From REEB95 sp050729835 (GTDB lineage Bacteria > Pseudomonadota > Alphaproteobacteria > ATCC43930 > CGMCC-115725), in NCBI GenBank assembly GCA_050729835.1, contig JBOHLS010000015.1, positions 1 to 64,000 on the forward strand: a stretch of 64,000 nt of DNA, read 5' to 3'. The notes beneath the pieces were generated by a model that did not search any database, was not told the DNA's origin, and saw only the letters and a list, made by a program, of their open reading frames with translations. Both the position numbers and the translations under genes were made by a program. Shown here piece by piece: positions 8,605 to 16,526 of this stretch (its first letter is position 1; every line of letters begins with the position of its first letter).

Positions 8605-11565
8605 TCGGGTCGCAAGGACAAGCATAAGAGGACCGATCGTTCGGCTTCTTCCGACGGCCAGCGCATTTCGCCACGAGACTGGGTTCTGGTTTTCGACTGC
8701 GAGACCCGAACCACACCGGATCAGACTCTCCGCTTCGGGGCTTACCAAATTCGCCATCGCGGGCGGCTCCTAGAACGAGGCGTGTTCTACAATCCGGCGC
8801 TCGACAACCATGAGCTGGACATTCTTCGAGAGGAAATCGCCCGGCAGCAGCCGAGCAGCGACGGTGAGCGAATCCGGCTGCTGACCCGCGATGAGTTCGC
8901 AGAACACGTATTTTTCGCGAAGGGTCTTATGGTCGGGGCACAGATCATCGGCTTCAATTTGCCGTTCGATTTGTCGCGACTGGCGATCGGCCACGTCAAT
9001 GCCCGACGCGACATGAAACCCGGGTTTGGCTTCACCTTGCTGAATAGCACGGAATGGCCACGCGTAGCCGTAAAGCACCTGTCGCAACGAGCATCGTTTA
9101 TCGGCTTTAGGGGTACCCGAGGATCAAATGAGCCCGACCAAGACGAAGAAGACCCATTTAGCGAAGCCACAGACCGTGATCCGGATCGCGGCTACTTCGT
9201 CGATGTAAAGACGCTGGCGGCGACGCTGACCAGCGAATCGCATTCGCTGGAGAGTCTGTCAAAGCTCCTCAAGGTCGACACGCCGAAAGAACCCTCTGAC
9301 GAGCACGGCGAGGTGCTGACGCCGGAATATGTCCGCTATGGCATACGCGACGTGCAGACGACCTGGGAATGTTTCGACGCGCTGACACGACAATTCAACC
9401 CGCTCCGCCTCACCGGGACCGGTCCATACGATCTCTATAGCGAGGCAAGTCTCGGCAAGGCCTATCTGAGGACGATGGGCGTCAAGCCCTGGAAGGAGGT
9501 GCAGCCCGAGTTTTCGGCCCAAATCACCGGCCAGATCATGAGCACGTACTTCGGCGGGCGGTCCGAGGTTCATATTCGGCGGCAGATTGTCGACGTCATC
9601 CACTCGGATTTTCTCTCCATGTATCCGACCGTTCGCACGCTCATGGGCCTGTGGAACTTCGTGTGCGCGACGGGCATCGATCATGTAGACGATACGGACA
9701 ACATCCGCCAATTGGTCGAAAGCTGTACGCCGGACTCCCTGCGCGAACAGAGCACCTGGCGAGAGCTGACAGCGATTGTTCAGGTTGTGCCAGACCGCGA
9801 CATATTTCCCGTGCGGGCACACTACAGCGACGACGAAGCAGACCCGGCGACCATCGGCTTGAATTATCTTTCGGCCGATACGCCGCTGTGGTTCACCCTC
9901 GCCGATGCCCTGGCCTCGAAGATCTTGACGGGGAAGGCACCGAAAATCGTGCGGGCAATCCGCTTTCATCCACTGGCGGCGCAGGCAGGATTAAATGCAA
10001 TCACCGTCGCTGGAAAAACCGTCGATCCGGAAACCGATGACTTCTATCGAGCATTGATCGATCACCGCCGGCAAGTGCAAGCCAAACTGGAAATTGCGCC
10101 AGACGCGGACATCGCGCGGCTCAACAGTGATCAGCTGAGCATCAAAATCTTCGCCAATGCCACGAGCTACGGGATTTTCGTGGAGCTCAATGTTGAGGAA
10201 TCCGACAAATCGACAGACATGGTCGCCTACGGTGTCCGCGATCACGCATCAGAATTCAGATCGAAGAAGTTCGAAAAACGCGGCCGGTACTTTCATCCTT
10301 TGCTGGCCACGCTGATCACCGGTGGTGCGCGGCTGATGCTCGCCCTCGCCGAACGCCAAGTTCTCAATCAGGGGCTCGTTTGGGCGTTCTGCGATACGGA
10401 TAGCATGGCAATTGCAAACTCACCCATGCTCCGGGCCGACGAATTCAAAAACCGCGCCTTGGCCGTGCGGGATTGGTTTGCCGACCTCAATCCCTACGCC
10501 GACAAGGGCTCGATCCTCCAACTGGAAAAGGTCAATTTCCCGGTAGGTCATAAGGGCGATCTCGCTCGGCTGGAGCCGCCGCAATGCTTCGCCATTTCGG
10601 CGAAGCGCTATGTCTTGTTCAATCGCGACGACAGGGGGAAACCGATGATCCGCAAGGCATCGGGGCACGGGCTGGGCCATCTGTTGGAACCCTTTGACGA
10701 ACCCGCCGATCTCCGACGCGCGCGCATCAAGCGGATTGGCGTGCCGCTATGGCAGGAAGACCTCTGGCGCGAGATCATCCGGGCCGCAGAATCGGCCAAT
10801 CCCGATGAAGTGGCGTTCGACACATTGGCGAATTTCGACGCGCCGGCCGCCAGTCGATATGCAGCGACTACGACTAGTCTGCTCGCCTGGTTCAAGGCTT
10901 ACAATGCGGGCAAGCCTTATGCCGATCACGTCAAGCCATTCAATTTCTTGCTGTCCCTGCAAATCAAATCACGAACTCAAATGGCCCGCGATGATATGAC
11001 GGCGCTGCGCGATCCGCTGTGGAGACGCCGAACGCCGAGGCCCGCAGCACCGTATTTCAAGGACCCGAGAAAAGCGGGAGAACATGCGTTCGACCGTGAG
11101 CGGCCTGATGCGCGAATCCCTGTTTCCTGGCTGAAAACGCACGGGCGAAGCCTCGTTCGATATCACCTGCAATCGGAGAGTAAATTCCTGGATGGTGAAG
11201 ATAATCAGTGCGGCACGCTGCGCCGCCGGCACGTCTTTGCGTTGGCGTTCCAACTCATCGGCAAGGAAGCGGACAATATCGAAGAACGAGAATCGATCGG
11301 CGGCGACGAAAACGATGCGATTGAGCATCCGTTGGCCGAAAACGACAAGTCCAAGCTGCGGATGTTCGTGCTAGCGACGCAGAAGAAATGCGGGATAAGC
11401 GATCGTGACCTCTGCAAGAGGGCGAGGGTTTCGCATCACACGATCAGGATGCTTCGTATGGGTCAGCCTATGTCAGATCGCTCACTTTCGAAGCTGGTTC
11501 GAGCCATTGAACCTATGCGGAAGTTGTCGTTCGACGCGACGACCCGCGGAGCTTCACCTTCTTGA
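8596..11565 (+). CDS. Family B DNA polymerase with proofreading domain and C-terminal HTH
   Basis: Numbering from ATG 8596 (989 aa). Exonuclease motifs: FDCET (D34, E36), NLPFD (N121, D125) and YGIRD (Y248, D252). Polymerase motif A is DFLSMYP (338-344), motif B KIFANATSYG (517-526) and motif C CDTDS (D600, D602), the canonical family B set with every catalytic acid present. Residues 920-970 look like a helix-turn-helix (CKRARVSHHTIRMLRMGQ). It is not the housekeeping replicase (DnaE is at 29060) and does not resemble E. coli Pol II closely. The start lies inside the IS3 remnant, so the native N-terminus, probably a few tens of residues, is lost or replaced; no good ribosome site is seen. It may act in replication of a mobile element, in repair or in defence. 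Confidence 0.85.
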   Translation: MPWSGRKDKHKRTDRSASSDGQRISPRDWVLVFDCETRTTPDQTLRFGAYQIRHRGRLLERGVFYNPALDNHELDILREEIARQQPSSDGERIRLLTRDEFAEHVFFAKGLMVGAQIIGFNLPFDLSRLAIGHVNARRDMKPGFGFTLLNSTEWPRVAVKHLSQRASFIGFRGTRGSNEPDQDEEDPFSEATDRDPDRGYFVDVKTLAATLTSESHSLESLSKLLKVDTPKEPSDEHGEVLTPEYVRYGIRDVQTTWECFDALTRQFNPLRLTGTGPYDLYSEASLGKAYLRTMGVKPWKEVQPEFSAQITGQIMSTYFGGRSEVHIRRQIVDVIHSDFLSMYPTVRTLMGLWNFVCATGIDHVDDTDNIRQLVESCTPDSLREQSTWRELTAIVQVVPDRDIFPVRAHYSDDEADPATIGLNYLSADTPLWFTLADALASKILTGKAPKIVRAIRFHPLAAQAGLNAITVAGKTVDPETDDFYRALIDHRRQVQAKLEIAPDADIARLNSDQLSIKIFANATSYGIFVELNVEESDKSTDMVAYGVRDHASEFRSKKFEKRGRYFHPLLATLITGGARLMLALAERQVLNQGLVWAFCDTDSMAIANSPMLRADEFKNRALAVRDWFADLNPYADKGSILQLEKVNFPVGHKGDLARLEPPQCFAISAKRYVLFNRDDRGKPMIRKASGHGLGHLLEPFDEPADLRRARIKRIGVPLWQEDLWREIIRAAESANPDEVAFDTLANFDAPAASRYAATTTSLLAWFKAYNAGKPYADHVKPFNFLLSLQIKSRTQMARDDMTALRDPLWRRRTPRPAAPYFKDPRKAGEHAFDRERPDARIPVSWLKTHGRSLVRYHLQSESKFLDGEDNQCGTLRRRHVFALAFQLIGKEADNIEERESIGGDENDAIEHPLAENDKSKLRMFVLATQKKCGISDRDLCKRARVSHHTIRMLRMGQPMSDRSLSKLVRAIEPMRKLSFDATTRGASPS

Positions 11566-11762
11566 TCTCGTGATGCAGCGTGGCCGAGGTTCGCTTCCGT
11601 CTGGACCCGAAATGACTCACGCTCATAGCACATTGGTGCGATACTCGCTCTATCGTCAGCCCTGCCTTTCGAGCGCTGACGGCTGAGAGATACGCGCCCA
11701 CCCTCGTAACAAAATGCTCGCGGACGCTCCCGCCTGAACCGACCAACGGCCGGGAGGTTCCG

Positions 11763-12677
11763 ATGAGCGTACAAGGCCATGCGGCGTTCAAATACGTAAC
11801 CGGCACACAGCTCGGTTCCTCGTCGGGCCGCGGCTGGACGAATCTGCTCGCCGAGCACTGGAGTCACCAAGCCGGCGAGCTTCCCTCGGTCCTTCCTCAA
11901 GATACCGAACTTGCGGTGTTGCTGAGTGGTCGTACGCTGGTTGACCGGCAGGGAGCCGGGTTGCGACAAAGCACCTTTGGCCGGCGCGGAACCGCTTGGC
12001 TCTGTCCGTCAGGAATACGCGAGGAGTTCATCCATTTCCGGCAGCCGCTCGACAATTGTCTGCACATCTTCCTTCCTGGAAAGCCGTTTGCCGATGCCAT
12101 GTTGCAGGATCTTGACGTCGATCCCGCGCGAACGAAACTTCGTTATGAAGCGATCAGCTACGATCCCTTTATCGAGCAGATCGCCTTAGCGGTCAGCCGA
12201 GAGTTGAGTGCTGAGACTTCTGCCGGCCGATTGCTCGTAGAGTCGCTGGGTCACGCGCTTTCGGCATATCTCGTTCATCACTACCCTCAAGTGCCTCTGG
12301 GCGCAAAGGCCCTCGGCCCTTCCGGCAGGCCGATCGACGACCGGCGTATGTCGCGTGTCATGGAATTCATCGATGCGCGCATCGAGGAACAATTCACCGT
12401 CGCCGACCTTGCGGCAGTGGCATGCATGAGTCCGGCGCATTTTGCGCGGTCGTTCAAGATGACAGTTGGCTGGAGCCCTCACCAATTCGTGAGTCGAACA
12501 CGGCTCGAACTGGCAAAGCGGATGTTGGCCGACCGCCACCGGTCGTTATCGGATATCGCGCTGGCTACGGGCTTTTCTTCGCAATCGAATTTCTCACGGG
12601 CATTTCGGGACGCCACCGGCACCACACCGGGCAACTACCGGACGAGCCAAATCGGGTCTCGGCCCGCCAAAACCTGA
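11763..12677 (+). CDS. AraC-family transcriptional regulator
   Basis: A 304-residue regulator. The C-terminal ~100 residues hold the two helix-turn-helix units of AraC/XylS proteins: FTVADLAAVACMSPAHFARS followed by FKMTVGWSPHQFV, then LSDIALATGFSSQSNFSRAF with the closing GTTPGNYR. The N-terminal 190 residues would bind the effector and are not recognisable to me. Downstream on the same strand lie two 132-bp direct repeats, one before each of the next two genes; these are plausible targets, since AraC proteins bind direct repeats. It lies in island 1. Confidence 0.92.
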   Translation: MSVQGHAAFKYVTGTQLGSSSGRGWTNLLAEHWSHQAGELPSVLPQDTELAVLLSGRTLVDRQGAGLRQSTFGRRGTAWLCPSGIREEFIHFRQPLDNCLHIFLPGKPFADAMLQDLDVDPARTKLRYEAISYDPFIEQIALAVSRELSAETSAGRLLVESLGHALSAYLVHHYPQVPLGAKALGPSGRPIDDRRMSRVMEFIDARIEEQFTVADLAAVACMSPAHFARSFKMTVGWSPHQFVSRTRLELAKRMLADRHRSLSDIALATGFSSQSNFSRAFRDATGTTPGNYRTSQIGSRPAKT

Positions 12678-12703
12678 TGAAAATCGGTACGTGATCGGCG
12701 CAA

Positions 12704-12835
12704 CGGCCTCTCAGGCGGCGTCCTTTTGAGCCGTTGCGGGCGGCGGTTGTCAGTTTCTGAATAAAAACGAGCAGTCCTTCAAAAGCGCAGACGCAAGCGT
12801 CGGCGTAGGGTCGTCATCGTGAATGACCCATTCAC
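12704..12835. repeat. 132-bp direct repeat, copy A (upstream of secreted peptide gene)
   Basis: Aligned without gaps to copy B exactly 700 bp downstream, at roughly 88% identity by eye. A 34-bp core is unchanged (TTGTCAGTTTCTGAATAAAA, then ACGAGCAGTCCTT). It ends some 47 bases before the ATG at 12883, so it covers the likely promoter and 5' leader of that gene. Confidence 0.85.
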
Positions 12836-12882
12836 CGAAGGTTGCCAATCCGGCGAACCTATCGAATCGAAGGAGAAGTCTC

Positions 12883-13065
12883 ATGCGTGTCCTTACTGTC
12901 CTCCACCCGTTGGTTGTTATCGTCGCGCTTTCCGCTCCGCTGGCTCAGGCCGCGCTGGCCGGCCAAACGCAGCAGGCGTTGGTGCATCAAAATTCGGTCA
13001 CCTCGTCGTTCTCGAACGACGGCCCCTACAGCGATCAGCTCCTGGCGCCCGCCGTCGGCGACTAA
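12883..13065 (+). CDS. Small secreted peptide of unknown function
   Basis: A 60-residue product preceded by a good ribosome site (AAGGAGAAGTCTC-ATG). Residues 1-26 form a clear Sec signal peptide: MRVL, a hydrophobic core (LVVIVALSAPLAQAALA) and an AxA cleavage motif. The mature part would be about 34 residues (GQTQQALVHQNSVTSSFSND..., ending LLAPAVGD) with no cysteines. The frame is open upstream to 12823, inside repeat copy A, but the signal peptide and ribosome site favour 12883. I do not recognise the family. A shared promoter repeat links it to the epoxide hydrolase gene. Confidence 0.65.
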   Translation: MRVLTVLHPLVVIVALSAPLAQAALAGQTQQALVHQNSVTSSFSNDGPYSDQLLAPAVGD

Positions 13066-13403
13066 CAAAACGCAGCGTACGCTACCGTTAAGCCGCCGCC
13101 TCCGGGCGGTGGCTTGACGCGTTCGGGTTCACATCAGTCGAGAGAAGTTAGGTCTCCGAAGTCAATCGGCAGGCTGGTTGCCGAATTCCTTCATCAGCCA
13201 CGCACCCGCATCCAGTTGCTCGCCTCGTCGGGCGGCACGCCTGGAGCACGCAGCTCCAGATGCCCGAAGTTCATTGGAGCCCTGCCGAACGCCGGCGCCG
13301 CAGTGGGTCCGGGTGGTGGGCTCGGCATCGATTGGTTGGTTCATTAAATCCTTGGCGAGAACGCCTTCATCGCCTGTCTGAGAAAAGACCTCCAGTCTCG
13401 GCA
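13066..13403. other. 338-bp intergenic region
   Basis: Begins with a hairpin just after the peptide gene (13090-13115) and ends at repeat copy B. Short open frames exist on both strands but none has protein-like composition or a ribosome site. I see nothing else recognisable. Confidence 0.5.
13090..13115 (+). terminator. Hairpin downstream of the secreted-peptide gene
   Basis: AAGCCGCCGCC, a 4-base loop, then GGCGGTGGCTT forms an 11-bp stem (one G-T pair) 24 bases after the stop codon. There is no T-run, so termination efficiency is uncertain. Confidence 0.45.
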
Positions 13404-13535
13404 CGGCCTTTCAGGCAGCGTCCGGTTGAGCCGTTACGGGCGGCGATTGTCAGTTTCTGAATAAAAACGAGCAGTCCTTGAAAAGCGCGGACAGGGCCGT
13501 CGGCGTACGGTCGTCATCGTGAATGATCCATTTAC
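13404..13535. repeat. 132-bp direct repeat, copy B (upstream of epoxide hydrolase gene)
   Basis: Same sequence as 12704-12835 with about 16 substitutions and no indels. It ends 37 bases before the ATG at 13573, so it holds the same position relative to its gene as copy A does. Confidence 0.85.
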
Positions 13536-13572
13536 CCACGGCCAAGCCTCATTTCTGCCAAGGAGAACGATC

Positions 13573-14862
13573 ATGTCCGCAACAACGTCATCGGCCACCC
13601 GACGCAGCGTTTTGGTCAGCGCCGTCGCCGTGGGTTCCATCGGCATGCTTCCCGCGACGCTGCGCGCGGCGACCGAGGACAACGCGATCCGCCCCTTCCG
13701 TGTCAATTTCCCGGAAGAAGCGATCGTCGATCTCCGTCGGCGGATCGCCGCGACGAGGTGGGCCGAGCGGGAAACGGTAGCGGATGCAACGCAAGGCGTG
13801 CAGCTCGCGACGATGCGTAAACTCGCGCGCTATTGGCAGACAGATTACGACTGGCGCAAGGTCGAAGCGAGGTTGAACGCCTTGCCGCAATTCATGACCG
13901 AGATTGATGGGCTAGACATTCATTTCATCCACGTTCGTTCGAAACATGAGAATGTATTGCCGGTCATCGTTACGCACGGGTGGCCCGGATCGATCATCGA
14001 GCAGTTGAAGATCATTGATCCACTGACGAACCCAACTTCCCACGGCGGGAGCCCATCGGACGCATTCGACGTCGTGATTCCATCGCTGCCTGGATACGGC
14101 TTTTCGGGCAAGCCGACTACGTCCGGCTGGGACCCCATCCGCATCGCGCGCGCCTGGACCGTGCTGATGAGGCGCCTCGGATATACGCGGTTTGTGGCGC
14201 AAGGCGGCGATTGGGGGAATGCTGTTACGGAGCAGATGGCTCTGCAGGCGCCGCCCGAATTGATCGGCATCCACACCAACATGCCGGCCACAATCCCAGC
14301 TGATATTGCAAAGGCGCTCCAGTTCGGCGAACCGCCTCCTTCCGGCCTCTCAGCCGATGAGAGGCACGCGTGGGATCAACTCGACTTCTTCTACAAGCAC
14401 GGCCTTGGTTACGCCCTCGAGATGGCGAACCGTCCGCAGACACTGTACGGGCTCGTGGACTCCCCAGTTGGCCTCGCGGCCTGGATGCTCGATCACGACG
14501 CGAGTAGTCAGGCGCTCATCGCACGCGTCTTCAACGGTCAGCCCGAAGGCCTCACTCGCAACGACATCGTCGACAATGTCACGCTCTACTGGTTGACGAA
14601 TACGGCGGTCTCCTCGGCTCGTCTCTATTGGGAAAGCAAGCTTGCCTTTTTCGCTCCGAAAGGTGTCCCGCTCCCGGCTGCCGTGAGCGTCTTTCCCGAC
14701 GAGATATATGCAGCTCCGCGGAGTTGGGCAGAGCGGGCTTACCCCAAACTCATCTACTACAACAAACTCAATAAAGGTGGACACTTTGCGGCCTGGGAAC
14801 AGCCGCGACTCTTTTCAGAAGAGGTTCGCGCCGGCTTTAGACCACTGCGCAAATCGACCTGA
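13573..14862 (+). CDS. Exported epoxide hydrolase (alpha/beta hydrolase with EHN domain)
   Basis: A 429-residue protein; ATG 13573 follows AAGGAGAACGATC. Residues 1-33 look like a twin-arginine-type leader (TRRSVLVSAVAVGSIG...ATLRAA), so export is likely. Residues 40-150 match the N-terminal epoxide hydrolase domain (PFRVNFPEEAIVDLRRRIAA). The alpha/beta hydrolase core has the oxyanion motif HGWPGS, the nucleophile in GGDWGN and the catalytic histidine in GGHFAAWEQP. The family opens epoxides to diols. It lies between the AraC/peptide genes and a short-chain dehydrogenase, and could be co-transcribed with the latter. Confidence 0.9.
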   Translation: MSATTSSATRRSVLVSAVAVGSIGMLPATLRAATEDNAIRPFRVNFPEEAIVDLRRRIAATRWAERETVADATQGVQLATMRKLARYWQTDYDWRKVEARLNALPQFMTEIDGLDIHFIHVRSKHENVLPVIVTHGWPGSIIEQLKIIDPLTNPTSHGGSPSDAFDVVIPSLPGYGFSGKPTTSGWDPIRIARAWTVLMRRLGYTRFVAQGGDWGNAVTEQMALQAPPELIGIHTNMPATIPADIAKALQFGEPPPSGLSADERHAWDQLDFFYKHGLGYALEMANRPQTLYGLVDSPVGLAAWMLDHDASSQALIARVFNGQPEGLTRNDIVDNVTLYWLTNTAVSSARLYWESKLAFFAPKGVPLPAAVSVFPDEIYAAPRSWAERAYPKLIYYNKLNKGGHFAAWEQPRLFSEEVRAGFRPLRKST

Positions 14863-14916
14863 AGACTTCGGCGCACAACGCGCGCCGCCGACACATCGAA
14901 CAACAGGAGAAGAACT

Positions 14917-15723
14917 ATGACCACTTCCGCAAAAGGCACTGCACTTGTTACCGGCGCCTCTTCAGGCATCGGCGCGATCTATGCCGATCGACTAGCACGA
15001 CGCGGCTACGATCTGATCCTCGTGGCGCGCAACCAGGGGCGCCTTGATGGTCTGGCAAAGCGTATCAGGGACGAGACCGGCCGGGCTGTAAAAGCCGTCG
15101 CGGCGGATCTCAACGACAAGGACGATTGCCGCCGGATCGAGGCGGTACTGCGTACGGACACCAGTATCACAATGCTGGTCAACAACGCGGGGGTCGGGGC
15201 CGTGGGCCAGCTTTTGGTCTCCGAAGTCGACAAAATGGACGACATGATTGCGCTCAATGTCACAGCGCTCACCCGGCTGACCTATGCCGTCGCACCCGGC
15301 TTCGTGGCCCGCGGCGGCGGCACGATCATCAACATCGCTTCGGCTGTCGCCATTTATCCGGAAATCCTCAATGGCGTGTACGGCGGGACGAAAGCGTTCG
15401 TGCTGGCCTTGAGCCTTTCGCTCCACAAGGAGCTCGCTGAGAAGAATGTGCGCATCCAGGCCGTACTTCCCGGCGCAATGGCCACGAACTTTTGGGAAGC
15501 GGCAGGCAGCACGATCGAATATCTGCCGAAAGAGATGGTGATGCGTGCCGACGATATGGTCGACGCCGCGCTTGTCGCGCTCGATCACGACGAGCTCATC
15601 ACGATCCCGTCCCTGCCAGACGCCACTGATTGGTGGGCCTATGAAGCGGCCCGCCAGAAGCTCCTCCCGAACCTGTCTCTCGGGGTCCCAGCGGTGCGTT
15701 ATCGAAGCGCCGTTGCGGCCTAG
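14917..15723 (+). CDS. Short-chain dehydrogenase/reductase (SDR)
   Basis: A 268-residue classical SDR. It shows the nucleotide-binding TGASSGIGAIYA at residues 11-22, NNAGVG near 89, and the catalytic serine and YxxxK (NIASAVAIYPEILNGVYGGTK) near 145-165. An AGGAGAAGAACT ribosome site precedes the ATG. The fold oxidises or reduces alcohols and carbonyls with NAD(P)H; the substrate is unknown. It starts 54 bases after the epoxide hydrolase on the same strand, so the two may work in sequence (epoxide to diol to ketone), which is inference only. Confidence 0.9.
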   Translation: MTTSAKGTALVTGASSGIGAIYADRLARRGYDLILVARNQGRLDGLAKRIRDETGRAVKAVAADLNDKDDCRRIEAVLRTDTSITMLVNNAGVGAVGQLLVSEVDKMDDMIALNVTALTRLTYAVAPGFVARGGGTIINIASAVAIYPEILNGVYGGTKAFVLALSLSLHKELAEKNVRIQAVLPGAMATNFWEAAGSTIEYLPKEMVMRADDMVDAALVALDHDELITIPSLPDATDWWAYEAARQKLLPNLSLGVPAVRYRSAVAA

Positions 15724-15797
15724 ACCAAATCGAATACGAGCAACAGAGATATCTTAGCAACGACCCCGCAATGACCCAACTCGCAAAGGAGCACACC

Positions 15798-16244
15798 ATG
15801 ACCCACCTAGCAACGCAACAGACCGAGTCTCGAGTCGGAAAGGTTCTTTACACAGCCAAAGCCCACACCACCGGTGGACGGGAACGCGGCGTGTCCCGTA
15901 GCTCTGACGGCCGTCTGGACGTCAAACTTTCGAGCCCTGGTGCCGCGGGCAACGGTACCAATCCGGAGCAGTTGTTTGCCGCGGGTTGGTCGGCCTGTTT
16001 CGAAAGTGCAATCGGGCTCGCGGCGCGTAAGAGGAAAATCACTCTGCCGGCTGACATAGCCATCGACGCCGAGGTCGACTTGAAGCTGGCGGACAGCGGT
16101 TACTTCCTTGGAGTTCGCCTCAACGTCAGCCTGCCGGGTGTCGAGCCCACAGTCGCCCAGACGCTGGTTGACGAAGCGCATCAGCTTTGTCCGTACTCAA
16201 AAGCCACGCGCGGCAACATCGACGTTGCGATCAACCTGGTTTGA
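15798..16244 (+). CDS. Organic hydroperoxide resistance protein (Ohr/OsmC family)
   Basis: A 148-residue thiol peroxidase. The two redox cysteines are visible in SACFESAI (about residue 63) and HQLCPYSKATRGN (about 127), the second context being typical of Ohr rather than OsmC. The opening VLYTAKAHTTGGRERGVSRS is also Ohr-like. ATG 15798 follows an AAAGGAG site; the frame extends nine codons upstream without one. Ohr reduces organic and lipid hydroperoxides. No OhrR (MarR-type) regulator is adjacent, so control may differ from the usual. It is the last gene of island 1. Confidence 0.9.
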   Translation: MTHLATQQTESRVGKVLYTAKAHTTGGRERGVSRSSDGRLDVKLSSPGAAGNGTNPEQLFAAGWSACFESAIGLAARKRKITLPADIAIDAEVDLKLADSGYFLGVRLNVSLPGVEPTVAQTLVDEAHQLCPYSKATRGNIDVAINLV

Positions 16245-16261
16245 ACGCTACCGGTCAGCTT

Positions 16262-16330
16262 TAACAGCGTATCCGGGATGACATTTGCTTCGAAGCAAAT
16301 GCGGCTCACAATGGAGATAGCAGTAACCCC
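16262..16330. repeat. Right terminal inverted repeat of island 1
   Basis: Reverse complement of 7776-7835: the outermost 18 bp are perfect and the inner part is partial. It also contains a 20-bp perfect palindrome (CATTTGCTTC and its complement, 16282-16301) that the left end has largely lost. Confidence 0.65.
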
Positions 16331-16405
16331 CCCTTGCAGGGGGAGAGAGGGTTACTTTGGATTGGCGAGGCGAACGCCGAGCCTTATCCAAAGCTGGGTG
16401 AGGGG
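16331..16405. repeat. Right half of the family 1 repeat interrupted by island 1
   Basis: Starts with CCCTTGCAGGGGGA, the same 14 bases that precede the left end of the island, and continues to GCTGGGTGAGGGG as in the intact copies at 7128 and 39876. Confidence 0.75.
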
Positions 16406-16526
16406 ATTTTTCGTCTCATACAATCGGCTCCGAATGACACGATGGCTTGGCAGCGCGCCGGCCGCGTCCTATTCTGAGTGCGAATGAAGAAACCGCCGCG
16501 CGGGCTGGTAATGGGGGGCACGATCG

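Larger units (their letters stand above)
7776..16330. mobile_element. Accessory island 1: 8.55-kb putative transposon-like element with terminal inverted repeats
   Basis: The left end reads GGGGTTACTGCTATCTCC and the right end is its exact reverse complement (16313-16330). A weaker inverted match continues inward for about 55-60 bp (shared TGAGCCGCAT and AGCAAATGTC blocks). The 14 bp outside each end are identical (CCCTTGCAGGGGGA at 7762-7775 and 16331-16344), as expected of a target duplication. Joining the flanks rebuilds a full family 1 repeat. Inside are an IS3 remnant, a family B DNA polymerase, an AraC regulator and four metabolic or stress genes. No transposase or integrase for the element is visible. 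An alternative is two separate small repeats (MITEs) in inverse orientation. Confidence 0.6.

Noticed and set aside
11463..11969. 168-codon minus-strand open frame between the polymerase and AraC genes
   Set aside because: Overlaps the 3' end of the polymerase and the start of the AraC gene, with no family signature.
13162..13404. Short open frames on both strands in the gap between the two 132-bp repeats
   Set aside because: No ribosome sites, no protein-like composition and mutually overlapping; treated as non-coding.
7776..16330. Interpretation of island 1 as a true casposon
   Set aside because: PolB, terminal inverted repeats and a 14-bp duplication fit, but no Cas1-like gene is visible; kept only as an analogy to test.
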